From JAWKIW01 sp041394145 (GTDB taxonomy: Bacteria; Actinomycetota; Acidimicrobiia; Acidimicrobiales; Acidimicrobilacustridaceae): a stretch of DNA of 64,000 nt. The notes beneath the pieces are model-generated. The model was not told the DNA's origin and did not search any database. It worked only from the letters and a program-made list of their open reading frames with translations. Both the position numbers and the translations under genes were made by a program. The stretch lies in the NCBI GenBank assembly GCA_041394145.1, contig JAWKIW010000003.1, positions 62,001 to 126,000 on the forward strand. The letters are read 5' to 3'. Shown here one piece after another: positions 1 through 8,531 of this stretch. The first letter of the stretch is position 1. Each line of letters starts with the position of its first letter.

Positions 1-261
1 CACCGCCGCCCTGCGACGCCAGCCTCGCGGCGCGGGCCGACGGCGACCACACGACACCTGCGACATGGCCCACCTCCTGCAGAGGCACCTCTCGTCGCAG
101 CGACGAGAGCCCTGCCAGCGAGGCCGACCTCACCGTAGGCAGCCGGGCAACCACCGCACAGGGCCCAACGACCCCGCGGCTCCGGACAACCGGCAGCCGG
201 CAACCGGCAGCCTCGGAGGAAGCGAGCGCCAGGCGACCCGACGACACCTCCTCGGTCAGTC
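1..261. other. no recognisable gene
   Basis: I see no convincing coding frame, RNA gene or promoter here. A short open frame on the plus strand from 65 is Arg/Gln/Pro-rich, has no family resemblance and is probably chance in GC-rich DNA. The only structure is a short direct repeat at 187-212. An upstream gene could end just outside the window. Confidence 0.5.
187..212. repeat. 12-bp direct repeat, period 14
   Basis: The 12-mer CAACCGGCAGCC occurs at 187-198 and again at 201-212. It lies in apparently non-coding DNA at the 3' side of the DUF5615 gene. Nothing indicates a function. Confidence 0.7.
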
Positions 262-630
262 TTAGCGCAGCGGCAAGCGACGAATGCGAAGCCGTTCGTC
301 GTCGAAGACCACGACCGCCCCCGCATCGAGGTCGTCAGCGATCACGTCGAGGTTCGCCAGGATCAGCGCCGCGACCTCGGCCGCCCGGCGACCCTGCTGA
401 CGCCGCAACAAGACGAGCGACGGCCCCCTCACATCACCCAGAGCGAGCAGTTCGCCGAAGTCGGTGTCACCGGAGATGATGATCCGACCCTGCGCATCTG
501 CGAACTCGAGGATCTCCGGATCGGTGGCAGCCGCCAGCCCGACGTCTCGAACGTGCACCACGTCGTGACCCGAGGCCCCCAGCGTCGCCGCCATGGCTGG
601 CGACTGGTTCTCGTCGAGAAGGAACCTCAC
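262..630 (-). CDS. DUF5615 PIN-like toxin-type protein
   Basis: The 122-residue product starts MRFLLDENQSP and carries VVHVRDVGLAAATDPEILEFADAQ and then IIISGDTDFGELLAL. This is the layout of DUF5615 (Mut7-C/PIN-like) proteins, with conserved acidic residues in LLDEN, the DVG segment and SGDTDF. Such proteins are predicted nucleases found as the second gene of DUF433/DUF5615 pairs. The ATG overlaps the stop of the upstream DUF433 gene by four bases (ATGA), so the two are translationally coupled. The toxin role comes from the pairing and has not been shown here; a housekeeping RNA-processing role is possible. Confidence 0.82.
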   Translation of the reverse strand: MRFLLDENQSPAMAATLGASGHDVVHVRDVGLAAATDPEILEFADAQGRIIISGDTDFGELLALGDVRGPSLVLLRRQQGRRAAEVAALILANLDVIADDLDAGAVVVFDDERLRIRRLPLR

Positions 631-860
631 ACCGGCTGTCGCAGCGGAAGCTCTCGTTCCTGCACCGCCAAAGCGGCGAACCGCAACGCCTCACGGATGT
701 CCTCGCGCTCGAGGTCGGGGTGCTCGGCCAGGATCTCCTCGTCGGACATGCCGTCTGCCACCATCGCAACCACCGTCGCCACCGGGAACCGAAGCCCCCG
801 GATGCAGGGCACGCCACCCATTCGCGAAGGGTCGGTCGTGATGCGCGAGAACTGTGCCAC
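627..860 (-). CDS. DUF433 antitoxin-type protein
   Basis: The 77-residue product reads SRITTDPSRMGGVPCIRGLRFPVATVVAMVADGMSDEEILAEHPDL. This is the hallmark of DUF433: a short beta segment with the G-G-x-P-C-I-R-G-x-R core, then a helix-turn-helix-like domain with DEEIL-x-x-x-P-x-L. DUF433 proteins commonly precede DUF5615 proteins as the DNA-binding antitoxin partner. Translation starts at GTG 860. A TACGCT hexamer ends seven bases upstream, so the transcript is probably leaderless. The pair shares one promoter and would be expected to autoregulate if it acts as a toxin-antitoxin module (inference). Confidence 0.82.
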   Translation of the reverse strand: MAQFSRITTDPSRMGGVPCIRGLRFPVATVVAMVADGMSDEEILAEHPDLEREDIREALRFAALAVQERELPLRQPV

Positions 861-867
861 GCCATCG

Positions 868-873
868 AGCGTA
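868..873 (-). promoter_or_regulatory. -10-like TACGCT, leaderless start of DUF433 gene
   Basis: On the minus strand TACGCT lies seven bases before the GTG at 860. It fits the TAnnnT -10 consensus at the distance expected when transcription begins on the start codon. The same hexamer sits 6 bases ahead of the genes starting at 28537 and 39232. Confidence 0.55.
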
Positions 874-995
874 GCCCCACCTCCGGTCGGGCGTCCGGCC
901 TCACACCAGCCCTCGCGAGAGTGCCTCTGCGTCGCTCGGACCGGGACCGTCTACGAACCCTTCCCCGGCAGGACGGTCTAGGCGTCGCCTACGAG

Positions 996-3181
996 TCAGG
1001 GGTGCGCTGTGCTCACGAGCATCAGGGAGTCGAGGTGGGAGGGGGTCGCCCATCTCGAAGTCGAAGCGCATCTGGAGATGCGGTCGTCGGTCGTCAGCGT
1101 GTTGCACGAGATGATGTTCATGGGCGCTCGCCAGCGCAGGCTCACGTCACGGAGCAGCCGGGGCGCGGTCGAGCGCCTTGCACCCGATGGAGGCGACGAA
1201 GGTCCCGGCGCTCTCGGCGTCCCACTCGACGTCGATGAGGCGATCGACCGCCTGGCCGCCAGCGACGCGGCGCTGGCGCAGTCGGCGGGGTGGACCGACA
1301 CCCCGCGCCCTGCGTCACGAAGCCCATGATGTCGTCGCCCGGGACGGGCGTGCAGCAGCGCGACAGCCGCACCATCACGTCATCGAGGCCTTCGACGTGC
1401 ACGCCGCTGCTGCCGTTCGCGCGCCGATGGCGGCTCCGGCGCGTCTCGCGGCCGACCGGCATGGGAAGCTGGTCGACCTGGTCGGCCCCGGGCTCCTCGA
1501 GCACACGCCGCACCCGTTCGGCCACCGACTTGGCCGACACGTGGCTCTCGCCGACCGCCGCCTTCAACGACGCGAGGTCGACGTAGTTCATCGCCTCGGC
1601 GACCTCGTCGAGGACCTTGCCCTGCTGGATCTTCTGCACGGGCAGGCCCTCGCGGCGCAGCGCCTTGAGCAGCTCCTCGGTCCCGGTCTCGATGGCGTCC
1701 TCGCGCCGCTCCCGCGAGTACCACTGGCGGATCTTGTTGGCGGCCCGGTGGGTGACCACGAACTTGAGCCAGTCGCGCGAGGGCGCAGCACCCTCGACCT
1801 TCGACGTGAAGATCTCCACGCCGTCGCCCGACGCCAGCTTCGAGTCGAGCGGGACCAGCTTGCCGTTGACCCGCGCACCGATGCAGGCGTGGCCGACCTC
1901 GGTGTGGATGGCGTAGGCGAAGTCGACCGGGGTCGAGCCCACCGGCAGCGTCACGACCTTGCCCCGGGGCGTGAAGACGAAGACCTCGTCCTGTTCGAGG
2001 TCGACCTTCAGCTTGTCCATGAACTCCGACGGGTCGGAGGTCTCCTGCTGCCAGTCGATGATGCGGTTCAGCCAGGCCAGGTCGCCCGACGACTGGCCGT
2101 CGTCCTTGTAGTTCCAGTGGGCGGCCACGCCGAACTCGGCGCGCTGGTGCATCTCGCGGGTGCGGATCTGCACTTCGAGGGGCTTGCCCTGAGGCCCGAT
2201 CACCGTCGTGTGCAGCGACTGGTAGAGGTTGAACTTGGGCATGGCGATGTAGTCCTTGAACCGCCCCTGCACCGGCTTCCACGTGGCGTGGATCGAGCCC
2301 AGCGCGGCGTAGCAGTCCTTGACCGTGCCGACGACCACCCGGATGCCCACCAGGTCGAAGATGTCGTCGAACTCCTTGCCCTTCACGACCATCTTCTCGT
2401 AGATGGACCACAGGTGCTTCGGGCGCCCCGTGACCTCGGCGTCGATGCGCAGCTCCTTGAGCCGCTCGCGCACGTCCTCGAGCACCTGGGTGAGGTAGAT
2501 CTCGCGCTCGGGCGTGCGGGTGCCCACCATGTGGTCGATCTCGGCGTAGCGCTTCGGGTGCAGGGCGGCGAAGGCGAGGTCTTCGAGCTGCTGCTTGAGC
2601 TCCTGCATGCCCAGGCGGTGGGCCAGCGGGGCGTAGATGTCGAGGGTCTCCTGGGCGGTGCGCTCCTGCTTCCATGCCGGCAGGGCGGCCAGCGTGCGCA
2701 TGTTGTGCAGGCGGTCGGCCAGCTTGATGATCAGGACCCGCAGGTCCTTGGCCATGGCCACCAGCATCTTGCGCACCGTGGCCGCCTGCTGGGCCTCCTT
2801 GGAGGCGAACTTCACCCGGTCGAGCTTGGTGACCCCATCGACGATGGCGGCGACGTCGGGGCCGAAGTCGGCGGTGAGGTCGTCGAGGGTGACGCCGGTG
2901 TCCTCCACCGCGTCGTGCAGCAGAGCCGCGGCCACGGTGACGTCGTCGAGCCCGTAGCCCGCCACGATCTTGGCCACCGCCAGCGGGTGGTGGATGTAGG
3001 GCTCGCCCGACTTGCGGGTCTGCTCGCGGTGGGCCTCGGCCGCCAGCTCGTAGGCCCGGGTGATGAGCACCGTCGACGCCCGCGGGTGGCGATCCCGGAA
3101 GGTGGCGAGGACGGGCGCGACCTCTTCGCTGGGCGGGGCGCTCAGGCGCCGCCAGGGAAGGACCCGGTCCACCGTCGCCAT
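996..3181 (-). CDS. rel: bifunctional (p)ppGpp synthetase/hydrolase, frameshifted C-terminus
   Basis: Rel makes and degrades (p)ppGpp in the stringent response. The frame is intact from ATG 3181 to about 1305. It holds the HD hydrolase (HHPLAVAK near residue 64 and LLHDAVEDTG near 88), the synthetase (GRFKDYIAMPKFNLYQSLHTTV at 306-327, EVQIRT near 336) and the TGS domain (DEVFVFTPRGKVVTLP). The RFKD motif is the bifunctional type, unlike the ExDD of synthetase-only RelA. After GDDIMGFVTQGAG the sequence changes frame at least four times. Joining VSVHPADCASAA, DRLIDVEWDAESAGTFVASIG, RLLRDVSLRWRAPMNIISCNT, QMRFDFEMGDP and HLDSLMLVSTAHP rebuilds a normal ACT domain, ending at the TGA at 996-998. 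The catalytic half is untouched. Sequencing indels are the likeliest cause, and true loss of the regulatory tail is the alternative. It is the last gene of yajC-secD-secF-rel; the apt gene often found before rel is absent. Confidence 0.95.
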
Positions 3182-3254
3182 GGGCTCAGGCTACCCGCCG
3201 CTTGTCGGAGGCCGGCTCACCCGCCAGCCGCCCGCGGGGGACGACACCGCTCGA

Positions 3255-4373
3255 TCAGCGGCGCTTGCCCTTCTTGCGGGGCCGGGGCGGGATGACCCCG
3301 CTGGGCGTCCCCGCCGGCCGTCCCGGCGCCACCGAGGACGGCGCCGGCGTGGTGCGGCGGGCGGCGGCCGGGGCGAGCGCCTCGCCCTCGCCGTCGCTGC
3401 CGTCGCCCGCCCGGGTCGCGGTGGCCGCCCGCTGGGCCTCGAGCCGGTCGCGCAGGAGCCGGTTCTTCGGCTCGCGCTCCTTGAGGTGCAACACGATCGG
3501 CGTCGCCACGAAGATCGAGGAGTAGGCACCCACGAGCATGCCGACCGCCAGGGCGATGGAGAACTCCTCCAGGGTGACGGCACCGAGGATGAAGGCGCCC
3601 ACCACCAGCATCGACAGCACCGGCAGCAGCGACACCACCGTGGTGTTGATCGACCGCAGCAGGACCTGGTTGGTCGACAGGTTCACCATCTCGCCGTAGG
3701 TGATGCGGTTGGACAGCCCGACGCGCGCCTGGTTCTCCTGCACCTTGTCGAACACGACGACGGTGTCGTAGATGGAGAAGCCCAAGATGGTGAGGAAGGC
3801 GATCACCGTCGGCGGGGTGACCTCGAACTGGAAGACCGAGTAGACGCCGACGGAGATGATGACGTCGTGGATGACGGCGACGATCGCACCGGCGGCCATC
3901 TTCCACTCGAGGCGCAGGCTCAGCCAGGCGAACACGGCGAGGAGGAACACGACCAGGGCCCGGATGGCGGACTTGGTGATCTCGTCGCCCCACGAGGGGC
4001 CGACGGTGGACACGCCCACCTCGCCGGTGGGCACCGCCGCCAGACCGGCGAGGGCCCGGCGGACCTCGTCGACCTTCTCGGGGGCCTCGGTCGGGCCCTG
4101 CACGCGCACCACGTCGCTGCCGACCACCTGGATCTTGGCCTGGCCGAGGCCGAGCGGCTCGAGGGCGTCGCGGGTCTGCTCGACGGTGACGTTGGGGGCC
4201 TTGACCTCCCAGCCCACGCCACCCTCGAAGTCGATGCCGAGGTTCAGGCCCCGGGTGAACAGCGACAGGATCGACACCGCGACGAGCACGGCCGACAGGA
4301 TCAGACCGCGCTTCCACCACGGGTGGAAGTCGATGTTGGTCTCGCCCCGGTTGAGGCGGCCGAGCGCGCTCAT
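3255..4373 (-). CDS. secF: protein translocase subunit SecF
   Basis: SecF (372 residues) works with SecD in the membrane, using the proton gradient to complete export of Sec substrates. The protein has an N-terminal membrane helix (GLILSAVLVAVSILSLF), the conserved first-loop motif NLGIDFEGGVGWEV and a periplasmic domain. A block of five membrane helices follows, containing FLTILGFSIYDTVVVFDKVQEN and LLRSINTTVVSLLPVLSMLVVG, both SecF signatures. The cytoplasmic tail is basic and Pro/Ala-rich and ends in PRPRKKGKRR. The ATG at 4373 overlaps the secD stop (ATGA), the usual coupling. The rel start lies 73 bases downstream, probably in the same operon. Confidence 0.97.
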   Translation of the reverse strand: MSALGRLNRGETNIDFHPWWKRGLILSAVLVAVSILSLFTRGLNLGIDFEGGVGWEVKAPNVTVEQTRDALEPLGLGQAKIQVVGSDVVRVQGPTEAPEKVDEVRRALAGLAAVPTGEVGVSTVGPSWGDEITKSAIRALVVFLLAVFAWLSLRLEWKMAAGAIVAVIHDVIISVGVYSVFQFEVTPPTVIAFLTILGFSIYDTVVVFDKVQENQARVGLSNRITYGEMVNLSTNQVLLRSINTTVVSLLPVLSMLVVGAFILGAVTLEEFSIALAVGMLVGAYSSIFVATPIVLHLKEREPKNRLLRDRLEAQRAATATRAGDGSDGEGEALAPAAARRTTPAPSSVAPGRPAGTPSGVIPPRPRKKGKRR

Positions 4374-6235
4374 GTCACCGCTCCGGTACCGGTGGGCTCC
4401 TTCACCGCATCCTCCCGCCGGGTCGGGGTGCGCTTGCCACTGCGATCGACGGCGTCCTCGTTGGGGGCCTCGGGCAGCCCGAACCAGCGCGGGTGGTGCT
4501 CACAGGACTTCGAGCGGCCGATCAGCGAGACGCCGGGGTGCATGTAGAAGTAGGAGCAGATCAGGTCGAGGATGGTCGAGATGCCGAGGTAGAAGGCGAA
4601 GCCGCGCACCGGCCCGACGCTGAGCCAGTACAGGAGGAAGGCGCCGATGGCCGAGGTGCCGTCGGCCTTGACGATGGTCGAGAAGGCGGCGTGGAAGGAC
4701 TTGTCGACCGACGAGCGGATGGTGCGGCCGTTGCGCACGTCCTCCTTGAGGTGCTCGTAGTACACGACGTTGGAGTCGAGCGACACGCCGATCGACACGA
4801 TGATGCCGGTGACGCCGGCCAGGGTGAGGGCGAGGCCCTGGGACTCGCCCAGGTAGGCGATGAGCGTCCACAGCAGGGCGCCCTCGACGAAGAGCTTGCC
4901 GATGGCCATCAGGCCGAGGATCCGGTAGAAGGCCGTCATGTAGATGGCCACCAGGATCAGCGCCACGAGGCCGGCGACGAGGCCGGCGTGCAGGGCGTCC
5001 TCGCCGAGGGTCGCCGACACCAGCTGCACCTGCTGGGGCTCGAGCTCGACCGGCAGGGCGCCGTAGCGCAGCTGGGTGGCCAGCTCCTTGGCCGTCTGCT
5101 CGGTGAAGGACCCGCTGATCTGGATCTGGTCGGCGGAGAAGGTGGCCGCCTGGATCGTCGGCGCCGAGATGACCCGGCCGTCGAGGGTCATGGCGAGCTG
5201 CTTGGTCGGGCAGGTGCTGGCGCCCGCATAGCAGGCCCCGGCAGCCTTGTTGAACAGGTCGATCCCGTCGGCGCCGGGCTTGAACCGGGGCCGCACCACC
5301 CACTCGCCCTGCTGGTTGATGCCGGCCGAAGCGTCCTCGAGGGCGGTGCCGGTCAGCTCGGACGGCCCGAGCTGGTAGCGGACCTTGACGTTGGTCGGCC
5401 GACCTTCGGCGTCGGTCTCGTACTCGGGGAGGATGACCGTCTTGGTCGGGTCGTCCTGGTCGGCGGTCGTCGTCGGCTGGGCCAGCGCCTGCTGCTGCTG
5501 GAGCTGGGCGAGCTGCTGCTGCATCTCGGGCGTCAGCTGGCTCGGGTCGGTGGGCGTGGCCGGGGTGCCCGGCGCCGTGGTCGTGCTCGGCGACGGCGTG
5601 GGCGCCTGGGCCAGCTCGCTCACCGTCGACGGCGTGACCTGGCCTCCGGCGGCCGCCTCGCCGGGAGCGACACCCGACAGCGGCGCCATCCCCTGCTGCT
5701 GCGAGGACGGCGGGGCCTGGGAGACCACCGGGCTCTCGACCGAGGTGGTGGGGATCGACGCCGTCGTCGTGGTGGCGTTGGGATCGGCGGTCGGCGCCTG
5801 GCCCGGAGCCGTGCTGTCGGGTGTGGTGCTGTCGGGCACGGTGCTGCCCGGGACGGTGCTGCCGGGAGTGGTCGGCTCGGGCGGCAGGACCGCCAGCACC
5901 GGTCGGAAGCGCAGCTCGGCGGTCTGGCCGACGAGCTGGAGGGCACGGTCGGTGTCCTTGACGCCGGGGATCTGGATCAAGACGTTGTTGCCCTGACGAC
6001 TGATCTCGGGCTCGGCCACGCCGATGGCGTCGACCCGCTGGCGGATGATGGCGATGGCCTGCTGGAGGCGCTCCTCGTCGACGTCGTTCTTCGGTGTGAG
6101 CACGACCGACACGCCGCCCTGCAGGTCGAGGCCGAGCAGTGGCTTGTTGCCGGCGACGAACGTGTACACGAGCCCGAGGACGGCCACGAGGATGATGCCG
6201 CCGAGCTGGATGATGTCCCTGCGTCGACGGCGCAC
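4370..6235 (-). CDS. secD: protein translocase subunit SecD with low-complexity insertion
   Basis: SecD (621 residues) partners SecF in late-stage protein export. Residues 11-29 are the first membrane helix, and KPLLGLDLQGGVSVVL is the conserved SecD D1 motif. The P1 head follows (IIRQRVDAIGVAEPEI, NNVLIQIPGV). C-terminal helices include LVAGLVALILVAIYMTAFYR, GVTGIIVSIGVSLDSNVVYYEHLKED and FHAAFSTIVKADGTS. Residues about 117-265 are an insertion rich in Pro, Ser, Thr and Gln, beginning with repeats of the GSTVP/DSTTP type and ending in a Gln-rich helix. It splits the periplasmic P1 domain and makes the protein longer than typical SecD. The start is GTG 6235, and its first base is the last base of the yajC TAG stop. 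Confidence 0.96.
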   Translation of the reverse strand: MRRRRRDIIQLGGIILVAVLGLVYTFVAGNKPLLGLDLQGGVSVVLTPKNDVDEERLQQAIAIIRQRVDAIGVAEPEISRQGNNVLIQIPGVKDTDRALQLVGQTAELRFRPVLAVLPPEPTTPGSTVPGSTVPDSTTPDSTAPGQAPTADPNATTTTASIPTTSVESPVVSQAPPSSQQQGMAPLSGVAPGEAAAGGQVTPSTVSELAQAPTPSPSTTTAPGTPATPTDPSQLTPEMQQQLAQLQQQQALAQPTTTADQDDPTKTVILPEYETDAEGRPTNVKVRYQLGPSELTGTALEDASAGINQQGEWVVRPRFKPGADGIDLFNKAAGACYAGASTCPTKQLAMTLDGRVISAPTIQAATFSADQIQISGSFTEQTAKELATQLRYGALPVELEPQQVQLVSATLGEDALHAGLVAGLVALILVAIYMTAFYRILGLMAIGKLFVEGALLWTLIAYLGESQGLALTLAGVTGIIVSIGVSLDSNVVYYEHLKEDVRNGRTIRSSVDKSFHAAFSTIVKADGTSAIGAFLLYWLSVGPVRGFAFYLGISTILDLICSYFYMHPGVSLIGRSKSCEHHPRWFGLPEAPNEDAVDRSGKRTPTRREDAVKEPTGTGAVT

Positions 6236-6711
6236 TACGACTCCACCGCCTCGGACGGGTCGGCCGACGGATCCGGGGCCGGGCCCGCGTCCTCGCCGTC
6301 GTCACGCGACGAGCGCTCGGGCGCGGTGCCATCGGACCCCGAGCCGGGGTCCGTCGGGCGGGCGGCACCGAGGCCGAGCAACCCGCCGCCGGCCACGCCC
6401 TCGGGCACGAAGGGCTCGGGGGTCGGCGTCGACACGTCGCCGAGGTCGTCGAGGGAGGTGCCGGCGGGCACGATCATGCCGATCGAGCGCCGGTCGACCA
6501 CGGTGTGCACCCCGGGCGACGTCTGCAGCACCAGCCGGTCGGGCCCGGCGTCGACCACGGCACCGAAGACCCCGGCGGTGGTCATCACCACGTTGCCGGT
6601 CTCGACCGCGTCGCACAGGCGCTGGTGGGCCTTCACCCGGCGCTGCTGGGGGAAGATGACCACCGCCCACATGAGGCCGAGCATCACGACGAGGAGAACG
6701 AGGCCGGTCAC
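6235..6711 (-). CDS. yajC: preprotein translocase subunit YajC
   Basis: YajC is the small single-pass accessory of the SecDF complex. From GTG 6711 the 158-residue product begins VTGLVLLVVMLGLMWAVVIFPQQRRVKAHQRL, a membrane helix followed by the family motif FPQQRRVKAHQ. The YajC domain continues with VETGNVVMTTAGVFGAVVDAG and GVHTVVDRRSIGMIV. The C-terminal 60 or so residues are acidic, Pro/Ser-rich and not conserved. An upstream in-frame start at 6807 would add 32 Arg-rich residues and begin ahead of the likely promoter (TACGAT at 6793-6798), so I prefer 6711. It is the first gene of the sec/rel operon, with a one-base overlap to secD. Confidence 0.9.
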   Translation of the reverse strand: MTGLVLLVVMLGLMWAVVIFPQQRRVKAHQRLCDAVETGNVVMTTAGVFGAVVDAGPDRLVLQTSPGVHTVVDRRSIGMIVPAGTSLDDLGDVSTPTPEPFVPEGVAGGGLLGLGAARPTDPGSGSDGTAPERSSRDDGEDAGPAPDPSADPSEAVES

Positions 6712-7049
6712 GACGGAGGGATCCCCTTGGGGACGAGCGAGCGAGGCGCCGTCGGGGCAACGCGGCGGAGCGTCCCGGCGGCAGGCCCGTCGATCGTAGC
6801 CGTCCACCGCCCTCCGGCAGAATCACCCCCGGGGGCCCGTCGCCGACCGAGCCCGCGGCCGGGACGGGTGCCCGGCACGGCCGATGCCCGGAGCGATCAG
6901 CGCGTCGTGCGTCGGCCTGTGCACGCCACGCAGTCGCTGTGACACGACGCACACCCGAGGCCCTTGTGCCGGCGCGAGCGCAGTCCGTAGCGTCCCGACG
7001 CCGGCCGGCCCTCCCCCGCTCCCGGGCCGGCACCGGAACCGGAGGCCCG
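6712..7049. other. divergent intergenic region yajC / lipoprotein gene
   Basis: About 340 bases separate the yajC start from the lipoprotein gene on the other strand. I see the likely yajC -10 (TACGAT) at 6793-6798 and no coding frame with good composition. Nothing else in it is recognisable. This is one edge of the segment that splits tgt from yajC. Confidence 0.5.
6793..6798 (-). promoter_or_regulatory. -10-like TACGAT upstream of yajC
   Basis: TACGAT on the minus strand fits the TAnnnT -10 consensus, about 80 bases before the preferred GTG of yajC. I cannot see a strong -35. It would drive yajC-secD-secF-rel and argues against the start at 6807. Confidence 0.35.
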
Positions 7050-7581
7050 ATGCACCCCCGCTCCCCCCGCCGCCGCGCCGCCCGCCCGATCGCCCTGCTG
7101 GCGGTGGCCGCCGTCTCGGCCGCGGCCTGCCGCACGGGCCCCGCCGACGTGGCCGCACCGGAGACGACGGCGGCGGCACCGACCACGACCGCCCCCACCA
7201 CGACGGCACCCCCGACCACGAACCAGGTCGCCCCCGCCACGACAGCCCCCGACCAGACCGCCCAGCAGACCCCCGAGCAGGAGGTCCTCGCCGCCTACCA
7301 GGCGTTCTGGGACACCTGGCTGGCAGCGAACGACCCCCCAACCCCGACCACCCCGGCCTCCGCCGCTACTACACGGGCCCAGCCCTCGAGAAGGCGCTCG
7401 CCGAGATCCAGAAGAACAAGAACGCCGGGGTCAATTGCGACTGCCGCCAGGATCCCGGTTCGGCATCCAGCGGACAGCCATCGAGTTGTCCGAGCCCACC
7501 GCCATCATTCGAACCTGTCTCGTCGACGATGGGATGGTGGTCACCGGATCGACCGGGGCCGTCGTTGACCCAGCGTCGTGA
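7050..7581 (+). CDS. putative lipoprotein, frameshifted
   Basis: From ATG 7050 the product has an Arg-rich n-region, a hydrophobic stretch (IALLAVAAVSAAAC) ending in a lipobox-type SAAC, and a Thr/Pro-rich linker (TTTAPTTTAPPTT). It then reads EQEVLAAYQAFWDTWLAAN. The sense continues in a second frame from about 7340 (PDHPGLRRYYTGPALEKALAEI) and in a third from about 7445 (RFGIQRTAIELSEPTAIIRTC and CLVDDGMVVTGSTGAVVDP), ending at TGA 7579-7581. This is the pattern of a small NTF2-like actinobacterial lipoprotein with a VRTCLVDDG strand. The segment 7400-7580 is less GC-rich than its surroundings. Function is unknown. The two frame changes are probably sequence errors; decay is possible. Confidence 0.6.
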
Positions 7582-7628
7582 ACAGCGACCTAGAAGCCCA
7601 CCTGGATCGAACAGATGACGGCTGGGCC

Positions 7629-7656
7629 GTTTCCGAGAACCGGTACCTTCGGAAAC
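7629..7656. promoter_or_regulatory. perfect 8-bp inverted repeat before the secreted-protein gene
   Basis: GTTTCCGA (7629-7636) and TCGGAAAC (7649-7656) are perfect reverse complements separated by 12 bases. The spacer contains the palindrome ACCGGT and a -10-like TACCTT (7644-7649). It lies 13 bases before the ATG at 7670. It could be an operator overlapping a promoter, or a terminator of the gene ending at 7581. There is no T-run after it, which slightly favours an operator. Confidence 0.45.
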
Positions 7657-7669
7657 GTCAAGGGCCGGA

Positions 7670-8506
7670 ATGCGTTTAGTTGCGGTAATTGCGGTGGCCG
7701 CAACCCTCGGTTGGTGCGCGCAAGCCTCTGCAGAAGTCGGCGGCGGCAACAACGGCGGCTCGGCGGGGGCGTCGTTGGGCGGGGGGACGCCGGAGGCGGT
7801 CGTGGTGGTGGGCGGTGGCGGCAGGTCGGTTGCGGTCTCCGTCGGTGGCGGGGGCGGCGGGGGCGGCGGCTCGACCTGGCAGTGCCAGTTCGTCCACGCC
7901 ACCGGCTCCGGGCTCGAGACCGAGGCCTACACCCCGGCGGCGGGTGAGCGGGCGCTGTACGTCTGCTACGACGCCGGCCGCCTCGCCTACCTCGACGCCC
8001 GCACCTACGACCCCGCCGACCCGCTGGCCGGGCTCTTCGCCGTGGAGCGGGCCCTGGCCCAGGCCCGCCGGCGCGTCGACCCGCCCGCGCCGACCCTGCG
8101 CACCAGCCCGGCGTCCGACCAGCTCGTCGGCGTCCCGACCTGGCTGTGGCTCGACGGCGGGTTCGCCCCGGTGTCCGCCACGGCCTCGGTCGGCGCCGTC
8201 AGCGCGACCGTCACCGCCACGCCCCGCTCGGTCACCTGGGCCACCGGCGACGGCGCGACCGTCACCTGCGCCGGGCCGGGCCGGCCCTACACCGCCGGCG
8301 CCGACGACGCCGCCACCGACTGCCGGCACACCTACACCCGTCGCTCCACCACCCGCAGCCCCGACGGCAGCTACCACCTCCAGGCGACCGTGACCTACGC
8401 GGTCGCCTGGTCGGCGACCACCGGAGACGGCGGCGACCTCGGCACGATCACGCGCACCGCCGCCGTCGACGTCCGCGTCCTGGAGTCCCAGGCCCTCATC
8501 CGCTGA
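7670..8506 (+). CDS. secreted Gly-rich protein of unknown function
   Basis: The 278-residue product has a Sec-type signal peptide (MRLVAVIAVAATLGWCAQASA, cleavage likely after ASA) and a Gly-rich segment (residues about 25-67). A domain starting WQCQFVHATGSGL follows, then a part with alternating strands (VSATVTATPRSVTWATGDGATVTCAG, later YHLQATVTYAVAWSAT) that resembles PKD/Ig-like folds of actinobacterial surface proteins. The first 20 codons use TTA, ATT, CAA and TCT, unlike the G/C-ending codons of the neighbours, so the 5' end may be newly acquired or translated slowly. I do not recognise a specific family. The neighbouring lipoprotein gene suggests a joint envelope role. Confidence 0.7.
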   Translation: MRLVAVIAVAATLGWCAQASAEVGGGNNGGSAGASLGGGTPEAVVVVGGGGRSVAVSVGGGGGGGGGSTWQCQFVHATGSGLETEAYTPAAGERALYVCYDAGRLAYLDARTYDPADPLAGLFAVERALAQARRRVDPPAPTLRTSPASDQLVGVPTWLWLDGGFAPVSATASVGAVSATVTATPRSVTWATGDGATVTCAGPGRPYTAGADDAATDCRHTYTRRSTTRSPDGSYHLQATVTYAVAWSATTGDGGDLGTITRTAAVDVRVLESQALIR

Positions 8507-8531
8507 GGCGACGCCGGCGACCCCGCAGGGC

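Noticed and set aside
65..265. A 66-codon frame at the window start
   Set aside because: Arg/Gln/Pro-rich, no motifs, poor start context; most likely chance.
6712..6807. N-terminal extension of YajC to 6807
   Set aside because: The extra 32 residues are Arg/Pro-rich and precede the membrane helix with which YajC proteins begin; the likely promoter lies inside the extension.
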